A model generated the notes under the pieces. That model saw only the letters and a program-made list of their open reading frames with translations, did not search any database and was not told the DNA's origin. The position numbers and the translations under genes are program-made. Shown piece by piece: positions 8,991 through 17,035 of a stretch of 64,000 nt of DNA. The stretch is from positions 2,604,001 to 2,668,000 of the forward strand of contig OZ059897.1 in NCBI GenBank assembly GCA_964057225.1, given 5' to 3'. The DNA is from Auanema rhodensis. Taxonomy: Eukaryota; Nematoda; Chromadorea; Rhabditida; Rhabditidae. Numbering within the stretch: the first letter of the stretch is position 1; every line of letters starts with the position of its first letter.

Positions 8991-11114
8991 TGAATCAGTG
9001 AAAATTTTAATATTTCTTATATTAACGTTCATTTCTTTAAAATTTTCTCTAATTAATTTAAATCCTAGTACCATTGCTGATAATTCTTTCATCGGAATTG
9101 TACCTTCTATCATTGTTGAAGATTTAGAATTTAAAAATTGGATATTAATTATATTATTTTGATCATTATATTCAATTATATATGCTACTGCAGCTATTAC
9201 ATCTTTAGATGCGTCAGTGAATAAACAATACTCTAATTTTACTGGATTTTGATTTCTTAGGATTTGTCTTGGAAATTTTAAAAACTTATTTCTTAGTTTT
9301 TCGGTTATATTTAACCATTCATTAATCAAATCTTTTTCAGTGATTTCATCGTTCCAATCGTTTTTTAAATCCCATAATTTTTTCATAAATAGTTTTGCTT
9401 TCAGCATGACAGGTTGAGATATACCTATAGGATCAAAAACTGAATTAATGAAGCTCAAAACATTTTTTCTTGTTAGGTTATTAGCTTTCCAATTTGGGAA
9501 TTCAATAATGAATTCATCACTTTCTTTCTCATAGTTCATTCCCAAGATTTTCATGCTTCCTTCCTTCATTTTATCTTTTTGTGGGATCATTTGCATAATA
9601 TTTGGGTTATTACTATAGAATTCTCTTACATTCATATTAACCTTTGAGAAAAGATTTTTTATTTCTTCATATAGTTTTAAATTTTGATTGACATTACTTA
9701 CTTTCAGCATAATATTATCAACATAAATATTTTTCATTATATCTTCATTAAAATCTCTTTTTTCCTTATTTAAAAAATATATTATACTTGCTGCTAATAA
9801 GAATGGTGAACTATTAACACCGAAAGGTATCCTAGTAAACCTTAAATTCACTAAATTACTGTTATCTATTTCCTTTCTAATATCTTTAATCCACAAAATT
9901 CGTGTTAAATCACGATGTTGTTTTTTCAATTCAATTTGATGAAAAGCTTTTTCGATATCGCCCATTATGAATTCTTTACATAATCGCAATCTAATTAGCA
10001 TGCCAACTAGATTTGGAATGATTCCTTCACCTTTATATAGAATATCGTTTAGTGATTTACAGTTTTTTGATTTGCTTGAGGCGTTTAAAACTATTCGTAA
10101 CTTTGTTGTATTGCTACTTAGTTTCATCACAAAATGATGGGGAATATAATAAGTTAAAAATGGATGACTTGTTTTCGGAGCTATTTCTAATATTCCGCTT
10201 TTTAATTGCTCTTGAATTGTTTCATTATATTTTTTAAATATTTCATCTTGATTTTTGAAACTTTTTAACAAGCTTTTTAAACATCCTATGCTTTTACCAA
10301 AATTATTGTCTATAGCTTGAATATTAGGTTTAATAGGAAACAATACTGATATTCTATTATTATTTATAGTTACATTTTCATGAAAATTATTCCATGCCAA
10401 TTCATCATCTTTCTTTCTTAAAATATCTTTTGTTTCCCTTTTTTCTTTCTCAAGTCTAATTCCAGTTAAAAAACATTTCAGTTCTTCGCTTATTTCATAG
10501 TTTTCATCCTTTTCTGAAGTTCCAATTATGATTGGGTTTAGTTTTGTTGGCATCATAATTAATCCTGATTTTAATACATACGATTTGAACTCTTTTGGAA
10601 CTATTTTCCAATAATTATCCATACCAATTAAAATATCCGGTTCTAATTCTGTTATTTTATTGAGTTTTTCATATTCGGATATTTGATTATATTGCTTTTC
10701 ATACGTTTTTTCTTCATTTCCTTCATTAGCATATTGCTCTAAGTGTTTCTGGTTAATTAGCATAATTTCTGTTACGTCCTCCTTACTTATGTTTGGTGTT
10801 TTTATTTTGTCTGTTATATTAGATATAGTTAAAAAGTTTAATTTCATGTCTTCTATTTTCATTTTTACTAATTTTGATTTTATTATATTTTCTTTATCTC
10901 CAATAGTTCCTATTGGGATATTTTTCTCATTTTCTATTTCTAATTCTAGTTCATTTGAAACTTCTTCTTTTATAAATGATCTTTGAGAACATGAATCAAA
11001 TATTATAGTTAAATTTTTGCTTTTAAATGTTAAATATGAGATAAAAAACGTATTTTCTAAATTACTACTATGAATTTCATTTGAAAATAATGTTTTTGAT
11101 TTCTTTTCGATCAT
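8988..11114 (-). CDS. pol: pol, 5' part: aspartic protease, reverse transcriptase and start of RNase H
   Basis: 708 codons starting at ATG 11114, whose last bases overlap the gag stop (ATGA). The frame is also open upstream of this ATG, so production by -1 frameshift from gag is possible. The protease active site is at D40 in IIFDSCSQRSFI, where DS-C replaces the usual DS/T-G. Reverse transcriptase: D386 in GDIEKAFHQI, the PFGVNSSPFLLAA block, and IYVDN at 463-467 with D466 and N467 (usually YVDD). The region FDPIGISQPVMLKAK is the BEL/Pao segment between RT and RNase H. RNase H starts with D634 (FTDAS), then the MKELSAM glutamate, and the frame stops just after the FTDS motif (D707) at a TAA. 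Translation beyond the stop clearly continues the same domain, so the stop is premature. Confidence 0.93.
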   Translation of the reverse strand: MIEKKSKTLFSNEIHSSNLENTFFISYLTFKSKNLTIIFDSCSQRSFIKEEVSNELELEIENEKNIPIGTIGDKENIIKSKLVKMKIEDMKLNFLTISNITDKIKTPNISKEDVTEIMLINQKHLEQYANEGNEEKTYEKQYNQISEYEKLNKITELEPDILIGMDNYWKIVPKEFKSYVLKSGLIMMPTKLNPIIIGTSEKDENYEISEELKCFLTGIRLEKEKRETKDILRKKDDELAWNNFHENVTINNNRISVLFPIKPNIQAIDNNFGKSIGCLKSLLKSFKNQDEIFKKYNETIQEQLKSGILEIAPKTSHPFLTYYIPHHFVMKLSSNTTKLRIVLNASSKSKNCKSLNDILYKGEGIIPNLVGMLIRLRLCKEFIMGDIEKAFHQIELKKQHRDLTRILWIKDIRKEIDNSNLVNLRFTRIPFGVNSSPFLLAASIIYFLNKEKRDFNEDIMKNIYVDNIMLKVSNVNQNLKLYEEIKNLFSKVNMNVREFYSNNPNIMQMIPQKDKMKEGSMKILGMNYEKESDEFIIEFPNWKANNLTRKNVLSFINSVFDPIGISQPVMLKAKLFMKKLWDLKNDWNDEITEKDLINEWLNITEKLRNKFLKFPRQILRNQNPVKLEYCLFTDASKDVIAAVAYIIEYNDQNNIINIQFLNSKSSTMIEGTIPMKELSAMVLGFKLIRENFKEMNVNIRNIKIFTDS

Positions 11115-12154
11115 GTTACTTCCCGATTTTTTGGGGTAAACCGAAAATTTTGTCCTAATGGTTCTGAATTTCCTCCTGTTGGATGTATCATTTCGAATTT
11201 CGAATTATTTCTTTCTTTAGCATCATTTCTTGAATTCAAGTTATCTTCTTGATCATTTTTCTTCCAATTATGTTCGAAATTACTTTCTGATGCTTTATAA
11301 CATAACATTTCATGATGATTTCCCTGACAATTTTGACATTTATCTTTATCACAATTAAAGGAAGTATGATTTGTATTAAAACAGAGCCAGCAACGTTTTT
11401 CATTGATCTCATTTGTACTTATATAATCATCATTATTTCTGTATTTTGGAGATGTTATATTTTTTTGATTATATTCATTTTTTAATTCATTTAAGCTGTT
11501 TGTTAAATGTTCAATTTTAAGTAATAAATCATTTTTTTCAAGGTTACTTGTTATTTTATGTGAGGGAGGTTCACTTTTTAAGGTAGTTTGGGAACTTTTT
11601 CGGCTATATATCGGATCTTGAATCATTTTCTTATTGAAAATTGGTGTGAATCTGGTTGAAAGTTTTTCGTATTCTGATTCTACATCACTCTGACTTGAGC
11701 ATTCACTTTCATTTTCATATTTTGAAATTATAGCATCTTGCGCTAATAAATCTTTTCTATTTAATATTTCAAGAAACTCTTCCTCATTTATTTTGAAATT
11801 TCTTAAAATAATTCTTAATTCTTCATGTGATTCATTTCTTTGTATCTCTTTACCGATTTTTACAAATTCTCTTATTTCCTTTTTAAGGCTTTCCCAGTTT
11901 TCAATGATTATTGACTTTTCTAAACTATCCATTATCTCAGGAAAATTTACTTCGTTTCTCAATATTATGGTTCTTTCCATCAAATTTGAAAATCTTGTCA
12001 AATAATCTTTCAAATTTTCATAAAAATTCTCTTTTTCTACGAAATTTTCTTCGAACACATACAGTAATTCTTCTCTTTTTGCGAGTGTATTCACTATTCT
12101 TTTTTGAATTCCTGTCTTATTACGGTAACCCGTTTTAGAAGAGCAAAGACTCAT
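11111..12154 (-). CDS. gag: Gag-like nucleocapsid protein with two CCHC zinc knuckles
   Basis: 347 codons from ATG at 12154. The frame opens seven codons earlier at a TTG that directly follows an in-frame TAA, so the ATG is the likely eukaryotic start. The N-terminal two-thirds is charged and helical-looking, without a motif I can name. Residues about 205-232 (KNDLLLKIEHLTNSLNELKN) look coiled-coil. Two zinc knuckles lie near the C-terminus: C255-X2-C-X4-H-X4-C268, and C273-X2-C with H280/H281 and C285. These bind element RNA during particle assembly. The protein ends TPKNREVT and its TGA overlaps the pol ATG. A slippery heptamer sits 12 nt before the stop. I identify it by knuckles and position, not by a matrix/capsid match. 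Confidence 0.88.
   Translation of the reverse strand: MSLCSSKTGYRNKTGIQKRIVNTLAKREELLYVFEENFVEKENFYENLKDYLTRFSNLMERTIILRNEVNFPEIMDSLEKSIIIENWESLKKEIREFVKIGKEIQRNESHEELRIILRNFKINEEEFLEILNRKDLLAQDAIISKYENESECSSQSDVESEYEKLSTRFTPIFNKKMIQDPIYSRKSSQTTLKSEPPSHKITSNLEKNDLLLKIEHLTNSLNELKNEYNQKNITSPKYRNNDDYISTNEINEKRCWLCFNTNHTSFNCDKDKCQNCQGNHHEMLCYKASESNFEHNWKKNDQEDNLNSRNDAKERNNSKFEMIHPTGGNSEPLGQNFRFTPKNREVT
11126..11132 (-). promoter_or_regulatory. Candidate -1 ribosomal frameshift site A AAA AAT at the gag-pol junction
   Basis: In the gag frame the minus strand reads A AAA AAT, fitting the X XXY YYZ rule. Pol lies in exactly the -1 frame, which is open across this site to the pol ATG at 11114. Gag terminates 12 nt after the heptamer. 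No strong downstream stem is obvious by eye in the AT-rich sequence. Reinitiation at the overlapping ATGA is an alternative. Confidence 0.55.
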
Positions 12155-12242
12155 TTCTTTTTTAATAAATTTCAATTAGTGCTTTTTACTTTTTTTTTTT
12201 TTTTACTTTTTATCGGCTATTTTACCGATGCACCACTTTTTA
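12155..12242 (-). other. Element leader between 5' LTR and gag, containing the PBS
   Basis: 88 bp. In sense order it holds a 7-nt spacer, the PBS, a short inverted repeat, an A-rich run of about 18 nt (12187-12204, T on the plus strand) and the gag start region. It has no other reading frame. Confidence 0.75.
12225..12235 (-). other. Primer-binding site, tRNA-Gly type
   Basis: The minus strand reads TGGTGCATCGG, 7 nt inside the 5' LTR. It is complementary to a tRNA 3' end CCGATGCACCA, which matches insect tRNA-Gly(GCC) as I recall it. The match stops after 11 nt. The last five bases (ATCGG) can pair with CCGAT (12212-12216 on the other strand) across an 8-nt loop. Confidence 0.7.
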
Positions 12243-12473
12243 TGTCTTGAATAAACAAAGAACACAAAATATATTATAACTATTTATTATAAATAATTGG
12301 TAACGACCGATTATTATAAGTGTTAACTCGAAGAATAAAAAATGTTAATAATAAAAACAATGAAAAATGACTCTCACGTGAACTTTCACGTGTTTTATAA
12401 TAATGATTCAAAAATGGTAAAGATTATTCATGTTCTTCATTAATTATCTTCAATTTCTGATTAGATCAGAACA
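12243..12473 (-). repeat. 5' LTR of the BEL/Pao element
   Basis: 231 bp, identical by eye to 6661-6891 at every base. In sense orientation it contains a TATA box (12393-12399), two CACGTG boxes (12375-12380 and 12387-12392), a candidate initiator around 12368, and the same AATAAA near the end. Identity of the two LTRs indicates a very recent insertion. Confidence 0.96.
12366..12399 (-). promoter_or_regulatory. Candidate core promoter of the element (TATA, twin E-boxes, initiator)
   Basis: On the minus strand TATAAAA (12399-12393) is followed by CACGTG, AAAGTT, CACGTG and then AGAGTCATT. The A of TCATT at 12368 lies 31 nt downstream of the first T of the TATA box, the usual TATA-to-start distance. 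Two palindromic E-box hexamers, 12 nt apart centre to centre, sit between TATA and start. Start site and factor binding are inferred. Confidence 0.5.
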
Positions 12474-12478
12474 ATGAG
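12474..12478. repeat. Target-site duplication, right copy (ATGAG)
   Basis: ATGAG directly follows the right LTR (ends at 12473) and matches 6656-6660. Satellite sequence resumes in register at 12479 (aactcaacatacac). Confidence 0.95.
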
Positions 12479-13639
12479 AACTCAACATACACTAATGCAT
12501 TATTTTTCAAACGATCATAACTAATTTTTGTTTAGATTGTTTCTCATTGTAATATAGTGCATTCGATGCGGATTTTTAAGCTGCGTTGATCTGTGTTATC
12601 AGATTTGAGTTAACTGAAAAATGCACCGAGATATCAACTGATATATGTTCACACTTATATCCTCGATTTTCACCCTGAAGAAATGATTTTTTCGTTGAAA
12701 AACATTGTCCATCGTATTCGTCTTGAAAAAAGGAATCTAAAAACATCTACTTTTTGTGAAATTATTTAGAAATTTTTCGGGAAAATTTTTGTCAAAATGT
12801 TTTTGGAAGCAATGTTGAGTGTACATGGGAACTCAACATACACTAATGCATTATTTTTCAAACGATCATAACTAATTTTTGTATAGAGCGTTTCTCAATG
12901 TAGTATAGTGCATTCGATGCGGATTTTTAAGCTGCGTTGATCTGTGTTATCAGATTTGAGTTAACTTAAAAATGCACCGAGATATCAACTGATATAGGTT
13001 CACACATATATCCTCGATTTTCACCCTGAAGAAATGATTTTTTCGTTGAAAAACATTGTCCATCGTCTTCGTCTTGAAAAAAGGAATCTAAAAACATCTA
13101 CTTTTTGTGAAATTATTCAGAAATTTTTCGGGAAAATTTTTGTCAAAATGTTTTTGGAAGCAATGTTGAGTGTACATGGGAACTCAACATACACTAATGC
13201 ATTATTTTTCAAACGATCATAACTAATTTTTGTTTAGATTGTTTCTCATTGTAGTATAGTGCATTCGATGCGGATTTTTAAGATGCGTTGATCTGTGTTA
13301 TCAGATTTGAGTTAACTGAAAAATGCACCGAGATATCAACTGATATAGGTTCACACTTATATCCTCGATTTTCACCCTGAAGAAATGATTTTTTCGTTGA
13401 ATAACATTGTCCATCGTCTTCGTCTTGAAAAAAGGAATCTAAAAACATCTACTTTCTGTGAAATTATTTAGAAATTTTTCGGGAAAATTTTTGTCAAAAT
13501 GTTTTTGGAAGCAATGTTGAGTGTACATGGGAACTCAACATACACTAATGCATTATTTTTCAAACGATCATAACTAATTTTTGTATAGAGCGTTTCTCAT
13601 TGTAGTATAGTGCATTCGATGCGGATTTTTAAGCTGCGT

Positions 13640-16600
13640 TGATCTGTGTTATCAGATTTGAGTTAACTTAAAAATGCACGGAGTAATCAACTGATATAGG
13701 TTCACACTTATATCCTCGATTTTCACCCTGAAGAATTAATTTTTTCGTTGAATAACATTGTCCATCGTCTTTGCCTTGAAAAAAGAAATCTGAATACTCC
13801 TACTTTTTGTGAAATTATTCAGAAATTTTTCGGGAAAATTTTTGTCACAATGTTTTTGGAAGCAATGTTGAGTGTACATGGGAACTCAGCATACACTAAT
13901 GCATTATTTTTCAAACGATCATAACTAATTTTTGTATAGAGCGTTTCTCATTGTAGTATAGTGCATTCGATGCGGATTTTTAAGATGCGTTGATCTGTGT
14001 TATCAGATTTGAGTTAACTGAAAAATGCACCGAGATATCAACTGATATATGTTCACACTTATATCCTCGATTTTCACCCTGAAGAAAGGATTTTTTCGTT
14101 CAATAACATTGTCCATCGTCTTCGTCTTGAAAAAAGGAATCTAAAAACATCAACTTTTTGTGAAATTATTCAGAAATTTTTCGGGAAAATTTTTGTCAAA
14201 ATGTTTTTGGAAGCAATGTTGAGTGTACATGGGAACTCAACATACACTAATGCATTATTTTTCAAACGATCATAACTAATTTTTGTATAGAGCGTTTCTC
14301 ATTGTAGTATAGTGCATTCGATGCGGATTTTTAAGCTGCGTTGATCTGTGTTATCAGATTTGAGTTAACTTAAAAATGCACCGAGTAATCAACTGATATA
14401 GGTTCACACTTATATCCTCGATTTTCACCCTGAAGAATTAATTTTTTCGTTGAATAACATTGTCCATCGTCTTTGCCTTGAAAAAAGAAATCTGAATACT
14501 CCTACTTTTCGTGAAATTATTTAGAAATTTTTCGGGAAAATTTTTGTCACAATGTTTTTGGAAGCAATGTTGAGTGTACATGGGAACTCAGCATACACTA
14601 ATGCATTATTTTTCAAACGATCATAACTAATTTTTGTATAGAGCGTTTCTCAATGTAGTATAGTGCATTCGATGCGGATTTTTAAGCTGCGTTGATCTGT
14701 GTTATCAGATTTGAGTTAGCTTAAAAATGCACCGAGATATCAACTGATATATGTTCACACTTATATCCTCGATTTTCACCCTGAAGAAAGGATTTTTTCG
14801 TTGAATAACATTGTCCATCGTCTTCGTCTTGAAAAAAGGAATCTAAAAACATCTACTTTTTGTGAAATTATTCAGAAATTTTTCGGGAAAATTTTTGTCA
14901 AAATGTTTTTGGAAGCAATGTTGAGTGTACATGGGAACTCAACATACACTAATGCATTATTTTTCAAACGATCATAACTAATTTTTGTATAGAGCGTTTC
15001 TCAATGTAGTATAGTGCATTCGATGCGGATTTTTAAGCTGCGTTGATCTGTGTTATCAGATTTGCGCTAGCTTAAAAATGCACCGAGTAATCAACTGATA
15101 TAGGTTCACACTTATATCCTCGATTTTCACCCTGAAGAATTAATTTTTTCGTTGAATAACATTGTCCATCGTCTTTGCCTTGAAAAAAGAAATCTGAATA
15201 CTCCTACTTTTTGTGAAATTATTTAGAAATTTTTCGGGAAAATTTTTGTCACAATGTTTTTGGAAGCAATGTTGAGTGTACATGGGAACTCAGCATACAC
15301 TAATGCATTATTTTTCAAACGATCATAACTAATTTTTGTATAGAGCGTTTCTCATTGTAGTATAGTGCATTCGATGCGGATTTTTAAGATGCGTTGATCT
15401 GTGTTATCAGATTTGAGTTAACTGAAAAATGCACCGAGATATCAACTGATATATGTTCACACTTATATCCTCGATTTTCACCCTGAAGAAAGGATTTTTT
15501 CGTTGAAAAACATTGTCCATCGTATTCGTCTTGAAAAAAGGAATCTAAAAACATCTACTTTCTGTGAAATTATTTAGAAATTTTTCGGGAAAATTTTTGT
15601 CAAAATGTTTTTGGAAGCAATGTTGAGTGTACATGGGAACTCAACATACACTAATGCATTATTTTTCAAACGATCATAACTAATTTTTGTATAGAGCGTT
15701 TCTCATTGTAGTATAGTGCATTCGATGCGGATTTTTAAGCTGCGTTGATCTGTGTTATCAGATTTGAGTTAACTTAAAAATGCACGGAGTAATCAACTGA
15801 TATAGGTTCACACTTATATCCTCGATTTTCACCCTGAAGAATTAATTTTTTCGTTGAATAACATTGTCCATCGTCTTTGCCTTGAAAAAAGAAATCTGAA
15901 TACTCCTACTTTTTGTGAAATTATTTAGAAATTTTTCGGGAAAATTTTTGTCACAATGTTTTTGGAAGCAATGTTGAGTGTACATGGGAACTCAGCATAC
16001 ACTAATGCATTATTTTTCAAACGATCATAACTAATTTTTGTATAGAGCGTTTCTCATTGTAGTATAGTGCATTCGATGCGGATTTTTAAGATGCGTTGAT
16101 CTGTGTTATCAGATTTGAGTTAACTTAAAAATGCACCGAGTAATCAACTGATATAGGTTCACACTTATATCCTCGATTTTCACCCTGAAGAATTAATTTT
16201 TTCGTTGAATAACATTGTCCATCGTCTTTGCCTTGAAAAAAGAAATCTGAATACTCCTACTTTTCGTGAAATTATTTAGAAATTTTTCGGGAAAATTTTT
16301 GTCACAATGTTTTTGGAAGCAATGTTGAGTGTACATGGGAACTCAGCATACACTAATGCATTATTTTTCAAACGATCATAACTAATTTTTGTATAGAGCG
16401 TTTCTCAATGTAGTATAGTGCATTCGATGCGGATTTTTAAGCTGCGTTGATCTGTGTTATCAGATTTGAGTTAGCTTAAAAATGCACCGAGATATCAACT
16501 GATATATGTTCACACTTATATCCTCGATTTTCACCCTGAAGAAAGGATTTTTTCGTTGAATAACATTGTCCATCGTCTTCGTCTTGAAAAAAGGAATCTA

Positions 16601-17035
16601 AAAACATCTACTTTTTGTGAAATTATTCAGAAATTTTTCGGGAAAATTTTTGTCAAAATGTTTTTGGAAGCAATGTTGAGTGTACATGGGAACTCAACAT
16701 ACACTAATGCATTATTTTTCAAACGATCATAACTAATTTTTGTATAGAGCGTTTCTCAATGTAGTATAGTGCATTCGATGCGGATTTTTAAGCTGCGTTG
16801 ATCTGTGTTATCAGATTTGCGCTAGCTTAAAAATGCACCGAGTAATCAACTGATATAGGTTCACACTTATATCCTCGATTTTCACCCTGAAGAATTAATT
16901 TTTTCGTTGAATAACATTGTCCACCGTCTTTGCCTTGAAAAAAGAAATCTAAAAACTCCTACTTTTTGTGAAATTATTTAGAAATTTTTCCTTGAAAATT
17001 TTTGTCACAATGTTTTTGGAAGCAATGTTGAGTGT
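13640..17035 (+). repeat. Satellite sub-block dominated by alternating B and D monomers (702-bp dimer)
   Basis: Using the gaagaa site as register, B (aattaatt) occurs at about 13733, 14435, 15137, 15839, 16190 and 16892, and D (aagga) at about 14084, 14786, 15488 and 16541. This gives a B-D dimer repeated with one slip (two adjacent B monomers at 15839 and 16190). It ends in a B2 monomer. Confidence 0.75.

Larger units (their letters stand above)
6661..12473 (-). mobile_element. BEL/Pao LTR retrotransposon, nearly intact (5813 bp)
   Basis: The element is bounded by two apparently identical 231-bp LTRs and a 5-bp target-site duplication. In sense order it has PBS, gag, pol and a polypurine tract. 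Superfamily assignment rests on the order protease, RT, RNase H, integrase, the DIEKAFHQI-type RT block, the FDPIGISQPVMLKAK region downstream of RT, the NPADIPTRG end of RNase H, and a C-terminal GDIVL...W integrase domain. It has no env-like reading frame. Defects are one in-frame stop in RNase H and two substitutions from the usual catalytic motifs (YVDN for YVDD, DSC for DSG). It inserted antisense to the monomer reading used here and is the only transposon in the window. Confidence 0.95.

Noticed and set aside
7981-12138. Plus-strand reading frames inside the retrotransposon (7981-8280, 8494-8778, 10052-10237, 10789-10986, 11793-12138)
   Set aside because: They lie antisense to gag and pol, are phenylalanine- and isoleucine-rich as expected from the complement of A-rich coding DNA, and have no motif.
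12155-12175. Starting gag at the TTG at 12175
   Set aside because: It follows an in-frame TAA and is not an ATG. The ATG at 12154 is the more plausible start in a eukaryotic element.
6661-12473. Ty3/gypsy or Ty1/copia assignment
   Set aside because: Integrase lies after RNase H, excluding copia. The RT block, the region downstream of RT, NPADIPTRG and the C-terminal integrase domain fit BEL/Pao rather than gypsy.
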